A stretch of 64,000 nt of DNA, taken from assembly GCF_022605165.1 (NCBI RefSeq), contig NC_063069.1, positions 806,001 to 870,000 on the forward strand, read 5' to 3'. A program made the position numbers and the translations under genes. This DNA is from Purpureocillium takamizusanense. Lineage: Eukaryota > Ascomycota > Sordariomycetes > Hypocreales > Ophiocordycipitaceae. A model generated the notes under the pieces. That model was not told where the DNA came from, made no database searches, and worked only from the letters and a program-made list of their open reading frames with translations. This document shows positions 55,406 through 64,000 of the stretch, piece after piece; position 1 is the first letter of the stretch; each line of letters starts with the position of its first letter.

Positions 55406-57640
55406 ATGCCGCCCAGGACGCAACAGCCTCCATCCCGAACGCCACAGAGCTCCAAGGCGAGCTCCAAGGGCAACGCCAAGCCCACGACACCCCCATGCCA
55501 TACGTGTCGCCGTCAGAGGCTGCGCTGCGACGGAGCCAAGCCCGCCTGCAGCAAATGCATCGCCAGGGGCGTCGAATGTCTGGGCTACGGGCCCCAGGCG
55601 CTGCTCTGGGTCCAACCCAAGTCACTCAAGCCTGCGCATGAAGCAGCCAACTTGAGGGGAAATGAGAATCATAGTGGCGGTCAGGAGATCCAAGGCCGCG
55701 AGAAGAGACGAGGCCGTCCTAGGCTCGTGTTGATGTCCTCCAGCCCAGACGACGACGACGACACTCACCACCGGCACGCACTACTACAGCTTCGGCCCTT
55801 GCAGAACCAGAAGCCGCAGCAGCAGAAACGGCAGTCGCAGCAATGGATAGCCGTGAGCGGCCCCAACGGCGGGCGACGCCCTCAAGTGAGGAGCCCGCCG
55901 TGCTTCCCCGGACCTCACGCCGGGCTCGAGCCCGTCGACTACAAGAACCACAAGCTCACGCTCGACTGCCTCGCCTACTTCAACGACTTTGTCTGCCCGG
56001 ACATGGTGCTGCTCGACACGCCAGCCAACCCGCTCCGCGCGCCGCTCGAGTTCTGGCGCTACATCCCCGACGTCGTCCTGGACATACTCGTCTCCACGTC
56101 GCTCACGCACCAGCTCATCCGGGCCAAGGCGCACGAGATCGCCTCATCCCCCGTCGCCGCAGCGCAAGGGAACGATGCTGATGCTCTTGTGCCGATCAAG
56201 AGAAACCGCATGAGTGGCCTACACGGCCCGTCCGTGCCCGTCATATACAAGTATCATCAGCGGACGCTGAGAGCGGTCAACCGCGAGCTCAGTAAGACGG
56301 AGTCGCGCTATGGAGACTTGGCGCTCGGCATCATCATAACGCTCATGCGAGTCGAGGTGCGTTCGTCTTGTCCCCCTACTGCCTGGCTTTTGTGTATGCG
56401 TGCTCGCTGCTGACATGACATGGGGGGTTAGATACAACAATCGGCGTTTGGCGCTTGGCCGGCGCACCTGGAGGCAGCCCGGGCCATCATCGCGCACCGG
56501 GGAGGCTTCAGCCGGCTGGCGACCATGGGTGACGTCTACGTCGGGGAGGGGCTGGTCAACTTTATGCTGTGCGTTGAACCTTTCCCGTGAGCTTGCGTCT
56601 CATCTAGTGTTGGTTGCTAATTCTGTAGTGTCGACGTGATGAACTCGATCATGACGCCCTCGTGGCTGATGGACGAGCGCACGACCAGCCAGACCGAGTA
56701 CATACCTCACCTCCACACCATCTACAAGGACGGCAAGGACTCCGACTTTCCCTGCCCAGCCACTCTCATGGAGGCCATCATCCGCACCAACCACGTCCGG
56801 GCGCTGAGTCAAGACAAGAGGGGGCGGCAGCAGCAGCAGCATCGCGAAGCCGAGCTCGACCACATGGCCGGGCAAATCTTGACGAGCATCGCGTCCTTCA
56901 ACGCAGCGGACTGGACCAGGGAACACGTCCGCGCGTTGCTCTCACCGAGCACGTCACTGGCCTCGTCGCCATCCTCCTCCGACACCGCCCGGGATAGCCC
57001 CGACGAGGAGCAGCAGCCCCACGGCGAGGACGGCGAGTCCCTAGCCGTAGTAGACACAGCAGCACTCGACGATGCCGTCGCCGCCGTCGTCGACATGTGC
57101 ACGGAACTCACAAAGGCCATCCAGTACGCCGCGCTACTCTACTGCATCCGCACCCTGTACATGGACCGCCGGCGGCCCTTCTCCTTCTCCCCCTCCTCCT
57201 CCTCCGACATGGCCCTTGACGTCGAGTCCGCGCACAGGTCTGCCCTCGAAATGCTCCTCGCCGCGCTGCACCGGCTCTGGGACGATGACGGTGGCAAGCC
57301 CAAAACAACGGACTGGTGCGGGAAGCTATCCTTCTGGCCGCTCTTCATCGCCGGCATGGAGATGGACCCCGCCGGGCCCCCGGAATCGCGGGCGGAGCGC
57401 GACTTTGTCTGCGGCGCGCTGCGGAGGCTGGTGTATTACCTCGGAGACCTGAGCCCCCTGGACGCGGTGTCGGTGCTGCAACTCATCTGGCGCAAGACGG
57501 CGGCGGCGGCGGCGGCGACGGCGACAGAGGTGGAAGGGGAGGAGCAGGAGCAGGAGGGGGGCGGCTGCTCGGGGCAGCAGCGGTTCTCGTGGGATGAGAG
57601 GCTGGTCATGCCTGGCATTCGCGGCCTGTACTTTTTCTAG
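55406..57640 (+). CDS. Zn2Cys6 transcription factor (Fungal_trans_2 type)
   Basis: Three exons (55406-56356, 56432-56568, 56629-57640) give 699 residues. The zinc cluster is whole inside exon 1: CHTCRRQRLRCDGAKPACSK followed by CIARGVEC, with a GYGPQALLW sequel, at residues 31-70. A linker rich in Arg, Gln and Asp follows, including GRPRL, which resembles an AT-hook. The regulatory domain begins near residue 190 (LEPVDYKNHKLTLDCLAYFNDFVCPDMVLLD) and spans both introns, with ARAIIAHRGGFSRLATMG, the hallmark of the C6 regulators annotated as fungal-specific transcription factor domain 2. A poly-Ala/Thr tract sits near residue 655. The target genes are unknown and none of the close neighbours forms an obvious pathway. 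Confidence 0.9.
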
Positions 57641-57958
57641 GCCCCCTCGTGAGAGGTCTAGCGATAGGCTTTGACGACATTGGATTGGTATTGGGGCAGC
57701 AGCGATCCTTAGGCCGGTGACATCAAAGGGTCGGCTTGGAAGGCACAATCCTGAACCCAACATGGCCGGGTCCGCATCCTACCATGGAGGCTCACCACCA
57801 TCATCATCCACTCCTCTGTTAAATCCTCCCAATAGCTGTCGTCAGGCTCTTTCTCCCTCGCCATTACTCGCCACTACTCCTCAAAGTCCCATCGGCATCT
57901 ATCACACTCGCTGCGACAATCCCCCGCCGACGCCCGGTTCGCCCTCCCTCCATCCCCT
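57641..57958. other. Short intergenic region, no gene
   Basis: A C/T-rich leader before the next ATG and the 3' end of the regulator. Nothing else seen. Confidence 0.6.
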
Positions 57959-58741
57959 ATGGGAGGCCAGACCACACCACGCCCGAATATCACACCTAAA
58001 CAACTGGCTACTTACCACCGCTCCCTCCCTAAAATGCTCTCATTCATCGTCGACGCACCGCACCTGATTCTACACATCCACCTTGGCGACGGGGGCTTCC
58101 GAGTAACAGACTCATCCGACTCCATCGGGTTCTACCAGGAGCAGTGGGACAAGGACCTGATCAACAGCCCGCAGCTCACGGTGCACTCCATCTGCGAGAA
58201 CGACAGCGACGGCGATGGCGACGGCGCAACAGCAGTAGCACCACCAGCGGCGGCGGCCGGGGCAGCGGCGGCGGGGGACAAGGCCAAGGAGCCGCCAGCG
58301 GCGGTGGTGCTCGTGCCTCTCGCCCGCGTATCGTGGTCGCTGCCGCTCAGCTCCGTCATCACGACGTACAACCTACGCTCCAAGATGCGCCTGCACATGT
58401 TCCGCGAGGTGCCCTTCTCCATATGCCACACCGTCCAGGGCCCGCTGGCGACGTGGCACTGGAAGCGGCTCGAGGCGTCGTGCGCGCCGCACCTGCGGCT
58501 CGTGGACGCGTGCGGCGGGAAGATGATGGCGGCGCTGGTGTACCGCAGGCCGTGTGACCGTCGGTACAGGGCCGGCCACCTGGCGACATTGAAGATCGCC
58601 GCGTCCACGCCGCCGGACGTGATCGATGACATTGTCGTCACGGCGCTGGCCAAGCTCACGTACCAGCGCATTCATTGGTACTATTGCATCAACAAGACGA
58701 AGCCGAGAATCGCGGACATTGCCGGGGCTGCGGCAGGTTGA
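57959..58741 (+). CDS. Tubby-like C-terminal fold protein (A)
   Basis: Single exon, 260 residues. The pattern is GFRVTDSSD .. an Ala/Asp low-complexity insert (about 82-118) .. FREVPFSICHTVQG .. TWHWKRLE .. HLRLVDACGGKMMAALVYRR .. AGHLATLKIAA and the final helix VIDDIVVTALAKLTYQR. The alternation of strands with W-K-R, L-V-D, a short Gly turn and a closing hydrophobic helix is that of the tubby/LOR-like C-terminal domain common in uncharacterised fungal proteins. The assignment is by pattern only. A phospholipid- or membrane-related role is possible by analogy. The neighbour on the other strand has the same pattern. Confidence 0.7.
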   Translation: MGGQTTPRPNITPKQLATYHRSLPKMLSFIVDAPHLILHIHLGDGGFRVTDSSDSIGFYQEQWDKDLINSPQLTVHSICENDSDGDGDGATAVAPPAAAAGAAAAGDKAKEPPAAVVLVPLARVSWSLPLSSVITTYNLRSKMRLHMFREVPFSICHTVQGPLATWHWKRLEASCAPHLRLVDACGGKMMAALVYRRPCDRRYRAGHLATLKIAASTPPDVIDDIVVTALAKLTYQRIHWYYCINKTKPRIADIAGAAAG

Positions 58742-58901
58742 AAGGATATATGCCTCCTGTGCTCGGCAGAGTGAAAGACGGGAGGAAAGAACGGCTTTAT
58801 CATTGCTTTGGGTATCATAAGTAGCATCAAAAATCCTACCGCACGTGTTTCCCCCAGCTTTCCCCGCAGCCAACCTCCAGGAGACACCCCTGATGATCAA
58901 T

Positions 58902-59633
58902 TCAACGACCGGAACAGTACAGTGTCAATAGTGCCAGCAGCAGAATGGTATCAAACTGCCCCCCGTAGTTGACGTTGATCTGTAGCACGCCACAGCGCCC
59001 CCTCTTGGTGCTGGTCGTGAAGACGGCCAACACGGGGTTTGTCTTGTCCTCGTGAGCCTCTCCCGCCGAGTCGCGTCGGTCTGCACCGCCAAGAGCGTCA
59101 TCCGCGTCGAGCTTCTCGACAAGCTTCCAGTTGCGCGTGCTGAGAGGCGCAATCTGCATCCCGTCGACGGCAACGGCATGAGTCCGTTTCCAGACAAACG
59201 TCCTCCTGTGAAGTGCCCGGCGCCCGTCTCCCTGGCCGCCGCCCCCCTCGCCATCGTCGGGCAACAACACCATAGACCAGCTGTGTCTCGAGCCATTCGA
59301 CGTGTCCATGTGCAGCTCCTCCCAGACGGTGTCGGCGCTGCTGTCGCTCTTGGCGCCTCCCGCGGACGTCACCGGCTGGGGAACCAGGCCCAGCTTGAAA
59401 TGTGTGCTAAAGGCGGGGAGGTGCGACATGGCGATGACGGGCGTGGACGGAGATGCGTCGGGACCGGCGTGCAAGGCGATGAAGGGGATGGTGCGGGAGT
59501 TGGCGATGACAGCGATGGGCGCGTAGAGGCCGCTGTCCAGAGGGGATGAAGGGGGCGCCGGCGGCTGGGCCGTGGGAGCTATTCGGAAGTGGTGCTTGAA
59601 GAGCGATTTGTCAATGTTGTAGGTGCGAGCCAT
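58902..59633 (-). CDS. Tubby-like C-terminal fold protein (B)
   Basis: Single exon, 243 residues from ATG 59633 (the open frame extends to a GTG). Strand pattern: YAPIAVIANSRTIPFIALHAG, VIAMSHLPAFSTHFKLGL, EELHMDTSNGSRHSWSMVLLP, RRTFVWKRTHAVAVDG, STRNWKLVEK, PVLAVFTTSTKRGRCGVLQIN, and a closing helix FDTILLLALLTLYCSGR. The WKRT..NWKLVE pair and the closing helix match the conserved core of the same fungal tubby-like group as protein A. Acidic and Gly-rich loops sit between strands. No targeting signal. Function unknown. Confidence 0.72.
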   Translation of the reverse strand: MARTYNIDKSLFKHHFRIAPTAQPPAPPSSPLDSGLYAPIAVIANSRTIPFIALHAGPDASPSTPVIAMSHLPAFSTHFKLGLVPQPVTSAGGAKSDSSADTVWEELHMDTSNGSRHSWSMVLLPDDGEGGGGQGDGRRALHRRTFVWKRTHAVAVDGMQIAPLSTRNWKLVEKLDADDALGGADRRDSAGEAHEDKTNPVLAVFTTSTKRGRCGVLQINVNYGGQFDTILLLALLTLYCSGR

Positions 59634-60667
59634 GGTGAGTGAGCGCACTGCGCAGAAGGGATTGAACTGGCGAGTTGGCAGAAGGATATTATATGAACGA
59701 GATGTCTCGATTCATCCGTTCCAGAGCTTGGGCCGCAGTGAGTGAGCTCGTCCCGGCACAAGTCGTTGAGTAGAAGGGCGATGGAGCTGCAATGCCACCG
59801 TAGCTCCCAATGGCTAACAGCACCGATCTTTTAATATAGAAAGTCGTGTGAAAGCGATCAAGTTGAGATGAGGGACTTGAGCGACGGCCTGGCTCGTAGC
59901 TTGACGATCCGGTGACGTCCCGAGCGTCGGGAGTCGCACAGCTGCGAAATACGACGCATGCGAGAGCCGCCGTTCTGGCAGCCCCCAATCAAGAGTCATT
60001 CTGGTGTTCAGCCAGGCGCCACCGAGGTGTCAAGTGAACTAAAGGGCATGGAACACGCACAGCGCAAGTCTTTGCAGTTCTTCTCAGAGCCCATAGTGTG
60101 TGTATGCATGTCAAAGCTTGCGCTCATGCGCTTGCTATCCTCTGTAAAGAGTACGTGGTTGGAATATTGACGGAGGCGACTACCTCCGCCGCCCCGCCGC
60201 ATCAAGGCAACGACATGTTGGCCCCTGTCCGAGGCTGCGGGAGACCTACCTTTTACTTCCGAGTCGCATCGGTTCTTGGCCCGCCAAATCTCGATGCCGA
60301 ATGGCTTCGGCTGTCATGATGCACCGACGACGTGAGCGGAAGTGCAGCCAACGGGGCTTCTCTGCTGTCTGTCAGCGTCCAACACGGGCCAGGGGCGACA
60401 AGGAGCCACTTGACGTGCCGAGTCTGGCATTCTTGGTGCAGCTAGTCGTAAGCTCCGAATGGAAATATCGAGTAAAGCATCCCAGGGACATCGCCAATTG
60501 TCGCCGGAGGCTGTTGTGTGCTGACAAATTTCATGTGGAGGAGGGAGCCGGTTTCAACACAAAATAGGGCCTCTTCCGCCAACCTTGGCGCATTTCCTCA
60601 TGCTCTTAACGGCGAGTATGCTGGGCCTGACTGAGACGCGAAAAAGAATCTATACAGACGCGCAAAA
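59634..60667. other. Intergenic, no supported gene
   Basis: Upstream of tubby-like B and of the second DJ-1/PfpI gene, which read away from each other. Only short frames without motifs. Confidence 0.55.
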
Positions 60668-61386
60668 ATGTCGGCGCCGCCAACCAAGTTCGCCGTCCTC
60701 CTTTTCCCGGGCTTCCAGGCCCTGGACGTCTTCGGCCCTCTTGATGTGCTCAACATGCTGTCGCGCGGTCGGCCGTTCGAGTTCTCCGTGATCGCCGCGA
60801 GTCGGGGCCCCGTGCCCACACGCGGGCTGGGTTCCAAGCAGAGCATCGGCCAGCAGATTGTGGCGACGCATACGCTGCAAGATGCACCAGAGGACATCCA
60901 AGTGCTGCTCGTGCCGGGCGGCATGGGCACACGCGACACCGAGGCCAGGCAGCCCGAGATCGACTTTATCCGGGATCGGTTTCCGCGGCTGCGATTTCTA
61001 CTCACCGTGTGTACCGGGGCCGCGCTGGCGGCACGGGCGGGCGTGCTCGACGGCAGGCGGGCGACCACGAACAAGGCGTCCTTTGACTGGGTGAGTCGTC
61101 CTCGCGCGTCCGTCCGTCTGTTCGGCGCCGGAGACGACGAGCGACACGGACTGACATGGGCAACAAACAGGTCACGACAAATGGCCGCAAAGTCGAGTGG
61201 GTGCGACAGGCGCGGTGGGTCTCGGACGGCAACGTGTGGACGTCGTCGGGCGTGTCGGCGGGTATCGACATGATGTACGGGTTCGTGGCGGCCGAGTTCG
61301 GCGAGGAGACGGCGGCGGCCGTGGCTTGGGACTCGGAGTACGAACGGAACACGGACCCGTCCAACGACCCCTTCTCGGGCCGTTGA
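60668..61386 (+). CDS. DJ-1/PfpI family protein, second copy
   Basis: Two exons (60668-61090, 61171-61386), 80-bp intron, 212 residues. Core motifs: KFAVLLFPGFQALDVFGPLD, IQVLLVPGGMGTR, the elbow LLTVCTGAALAARAG with nucleophile Cys115, RRATTNKASFDWV, and VWTSSGVSAGIDMMYGF. Asp20 and Cys115-Thr116 match the residues used by bacterial isonitrile hydratase, so that reaction (isonitrile to N-formamide) is possible but not shown. The intron falls directly after SFDW, a position that is uninterrupted in the copy at 19980-20941, where the introns lie elsewhere, so the two are old paralogues. Cytosolic; no signal seen. Confidence 0.92.
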
Positions 61387-62631
61387 TGCGGTGGTACAAA
61401 TCCAGCACTACTATTGAAGCTCAGTCAGGGGCGCCGTTGCTCGTATTCGATTCGCCGTGTTCAAACGGACTGCTGTACAACCGAGTACGTACGTAGATGC
61501 CAATCAATCGCTTGGCATCCCTTGGCCTGCCGCGGCTTGGATGGTGATACCACATAACTACGGCATGCATGTTTGATTCCTTTCGGCGGACCCCCCTCCA
61601 TGATGCCTCCCACAGGGCGAGCAGCCGTTGCAGAAGGAAGCGAACAGCCCATCCCGGGGCTTATTCGCGCGTCGGCAAGGTCGGTTCAGGTCAGCTGTGC
61701 GCACTTTTGTGGTGCCTGCACTGCCGGGGCGGTGGTGATGCTGGTGGTGTCGCGCGGAGGAGGCCCGGTGCGCCGTTTCATTCGCTGCTCGTACGACCGA
61801 GGGAAGGGGAGGGGGGTCAGGTGCGGTTGCTCGGAACTGTGAATTGTATCACCGAGTGAATCACTCTGTGAGACACGTCAGCGGCACCCGGGTCCGGGTC
61901 AGGATCAGGGCCAGGGTCGACGGAGATTGTTGCGGCGGGCTGTGCTAAAGAAGCAAGGACGCTGTTGCGCCATCATCGTCTGTGTCCCTACGACCGTGGA
62001 TGAGAAGTTCAAGAAACGCGCGCTGACGATGCTGACAGTCCGCTCATCAGTGGAGAGCAGCATCGGAGGCAGGAGCGCAACAGACTCGAGCAACAGGCAG
62101 GTACAGCCGACCAGACCAGGCAACAAACCAGGCCAGACGGGACGCACAGCACCAGGTGGGACCCCTGCGGGCTGAGGTGCCCCAGCGCATCCACCCCACC
62201 ATCAATCATATGACGGGTGGTGGACTGGCGGTAAAGAGTGCAGGCGAGATGCCCTGCAAAGGGAAAACCGTGGCGGGACGTGGCTGCCTTGCCTGTTGGT
62301 CGCCTAGTTACGTCGCCTGCCCGTCTGTTTGGTTCCGCGTAGTGCTGGGGGCAGGGACGGCCCGCCGTAGCTTCCTGCCTGGTTGCCTCCACTGTTCCGT
62401 CGCACAGTCAGTAGGTACCCCAGTACGTAGTATTAATAACAGGGCCCGCCCATCTTATCTGATCGTGCATCAGCATGCCATGCACCGCTGCCGCCTCCTT
62501 GCTCCCCGACGCATGGTAGGGGCTGCGAGGGCAATAAAATACGTCGGCAATGACCCGGCCGCGACGCAGCACACCTCACAACGAGTAGCGGCTCCAGCCA
62601 CTCGACGACTTCTTCTCGAAAAGGTCGACCG
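61387..62631. other. Intergenic; promoter of the siderophore-type transporter
   Basis: No supported gene. GC-rich frames carry no motif. The last 200 bases contain an iron-responsive GATA-type motif at 62455. Confidence 0.55.
62455..62463 (-). promoter_or_regulatory. Iron-responsive GATA-factor site (ATCAGATAA)
   Basis: TTATCTGAT on the + strand is ATCAGATAA on the minus strand, an exact match to ATCWGATAA, the extended site bound by SreA/URBS1/Fep1-type repressors. Those factors shut off siderophore synthesis and uptake genes when iron is plentiful. It lies 169 bases before the ATG of a siderophore-type transporter, which makes a chance match less likely. Confidence 0.7.
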
Positions 62632-64000
62632 ATGACGATCCCCGCGGCCATGTCTTTGGCGGCCGAACGAGCGCCCTTGCTGGGGCCGGCAGCGGACGCC
62701 GCCTCACAGTCGCACTCTCCGCTTGTTCGCATTCACGATGCAGCGGATGTCGAGGGCAGCTCCCCGGATGAGCAGCATGCAGGCTGTGTATCACCCATTC
62801 GCAGCCGGGCGCCCGGCGTTGCGCGCATGGAGATCATCTCGTCGCGGCTTACAACGCTCGAGCGTGCGTGGCTCTTCTTCAGCATCTTCCTCGTCGGCTA
62901 TGCATACGGGCTCGAGAGCCAGGTCCGGTCTACGTACCAGCCATATGCCACATCGAGCTTCTCCCTGCACTCGTACCTATCCACCATCAACGTCTTGCGC
63001 AGCGTCATCGCTGTTGCCGTACAGCCCACGGCGGCCAAGATTGCTGATGTCTTTGGCCGTTTCGAGATTGTCGCCGCCTCTACCGTCTTCTATGTCGTCG
63101 GCATGGCCATCGAGTCGACGGCCTCGTCGGTATACACGTTTTGCCTCGGCACGATTATATATCAAGTGGGCTACACCTGCATGGTGCTCTTACTCGAGGT
63201 CTTAGTAGCCGACTTTTCGTCCATGCGCGCGCGCGTCTTCTTCAGCTACATCCCGGCGCTCCCCTTCATCATTAATACCTGGATCAGCGGCAATGTCACC
63301 GCCGCGGTGCTGGCCGTCACTACTTGGCGCTGGGGCATCGGCATGTGGTGCATCATCTATCCCGTGTGCTCCCTGCCCCTGCTCGTCACGCTCTACCGCA
63401 TCGATAGGAAACAGGTCAGCGTCGCCAAGAGCGAGGGCTCTCAGGGCGCCCACCGCAGCAGCAGCAGGATGCGGCTCCTTGGCCTCGGCAAGGGGCGCAG
63501 CGGCCTCTTCCACCAACTCGATGTTGTGGGTCTTTTCACGCTGGTGGCGGCCTTCAGTCTCATCCTGGCGCCCTTGACGATTGTCGGCGGTACCGTCTCG
63601 CACTGGCGGAGCCCGGCCATCATCACGGCCCTCGCCATCGGCTTCGTGCTGGTGCCCATATTTGTCGTGTGGGAGCGGCGAGGTGCCAGGACCCCCCTTG
63701 TTCCTTTCCACCTGCTGGCCGACCGGGGTGTCTGGGCGGCCCTCGCGGTGCGCAGTCTGCTCAACTTTGCCTGGTACGTCCAGGGCAACTACCTTTACAC
63801 GGTGCTCATCGTGGCCTTTGATTTTTCCATCGAGACGGCCACGCGCATCCTGTCCTTTTTCTCATTCTTCGGCGTCGTGAGCGGGGTCATTGTGGGCGTC
63901 ATCGTGTACCGGCTTCGGCGGCTCAAGTACATCATCGTCGCGGGGACGTGTCTGTTCATGGTGGCCTTTGGCGTGCTGTACAACTTCCCCGGCGGTGCGA
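62632..64000 (+). CDS. Siderophore-iron transporter (SIT/ARN MFS), partial
   Basis: An uninterrupted frame of 456 codons from the ATG at 62632 that leaves the window without a stop. A hydrophilic N-terminus of about 70 residues precedes the first helix. Family blocks: GYAYGLESQVRSTYQPYATSS, INVLRSVIAVAVQPTAAKIAD, GYTCMVLLLEVLVADFSSMR, RVFFSYIPALPFIINTWISGN and TTWRWGIGMWCIIYPVCSLP. The central loop (YRIDRKQVSVAKSEGSQGAH) divides the halves, and at least ten helices are visible. These blocks are those of fungal siderophore importers such as Sit1 and MirB, which take up ferric siderophores across the plasma membrane by proton symport. The particular siderophore cannot be assigned. No NRPS for siderophore synthesis is seen nearby. 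About a quarter of the protein should lie beyond 64000. Confidence 0.9.
   Translation, partial: MTIPAAMSLAAERAPLLGPAADAASQSHSPLVRIHDAADVEGSSPDEQHAGCVSPIRSRAPGVARMEIISSRLTTLERAWLFFSIFLVGYAYGLESQVRSTYQPYATSSFSLHSYLSTINVLRSVIAVAVQPTAAKIADVFGRFEIVAASTVFYVVGMAIESTASSVYTFCLGTIIYQVGYTCMVLLLEVLVADFSSMRARVFFSYIPALPFIINTWISGNVTAAVLAVTTWRWGIGMWCIIYPVCSLPLLVTLYRIDRKQVSVAKSEGSQGAHRSSSRMRLLGLGKGRSGLFHQLDVVGLFTLVAAFSLILAPLTIVGGTVSHWRSPAIITALAIGFVLVPIFVVWERRGARTPLVPFHLLADRGVWAALAVRSLLNFAWYVQGNYLYTVLIVAFDFSIETATRILSFFSFFGVVSGVIVGVIVYRLRRLKYIIVAGTCLFMVAFGVLYNFPGGA

Noticed and set aside
1..64000. CRISPR arrays, insertion sequences, phage genes, plasmid origins
   Set aside because: Introns, fungal families and Pol III tRNA show a eukaryotic nuclear contig; no spaced direct repeats or prokaryotic elements seen.

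Overview
This is nuclear DNA of a filamentous ascomycete, most likely a Sordariomycete of the order Hypocreales (inference). The evidence is: genes broken by 46-130 bp introns with GT..AG ends and CTAAC/CTGAC-like branch sites, GC-rich third codon positions, fungus-specific families (CFEM, 2EXR, Zn2Cys6 regulators, RGS-7TM receptor, N-methylating NRPS), and an AT-rich end whose in-frame stops look like C-to-T damage from repeat-induced point mutation (RIP). Coding sequences were rebuilt by joining exons across introns, so many do not coincide with single open frames.

Layout. 1-2.3 kb is an almost pure A/T isochore containing a roughly 49-bp tandem repeat. 2.3-3.6 kb holds two broken genes (a medium-chain dehydrogenase and a single-pass membrane protein). 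3.6-18 kb looks like an accessory, gene-poor segment: a tiny four-exon gene for a secreted six-cysteine, knottin-like peptide (5677-6097), a Gly-rich basic ORF, an APH-type phosphotransferase, the relic of an N-methyltransferase-containing NRPS (10.1-13.6 kb), and an intact seven-exon amidase. From 19 kb on, the window resembles core chromosome: J-domain protein, DJ-1/PfpI protein, CFEM GPI protein, MFS transporter, inosine/xanthosine triphosphatase-like protein, RGS-domain 7TM receptor, ankyrin/TM protein, two GNATs, a large secreted protein, a GFA/CENP-V protein, two Zn2Cys6 regulators, a TDT/SSU1-type exporter, a YdeI/OmdA protein, a 2EXR protein, tRNA-Ser(AGA), a tail-to-tail pair of tubby-like proteins, a second DJ-1/PfpI protein, and at the right edge a siderophore-type MFS transporter that runs off the window.

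How the genes relate. There is no single intact biosynthetic cluster. The NRPS is dead (deletion, two frameshifts, one nonsense codon). The clearest regulatory logic is at the right end: a perfect match to the iron-responsive GATA-factor consensus ATCWGATAA lies about 170 bp upstream of the siderophore-type transporter. Seven gene pairs are arranged tail to tail with gaps of only 89-214 bp. The points most worth a second look are the knottin-like mini-gene beside the RIP-damaged end, a 15-nt microexon inside a zinc-cluster DNA-binding domain, the tubby-like pair, the ankyrin/TM protein with an unrecognised N-terminal half, and a recurring TACTTCGTA intergenic motif.
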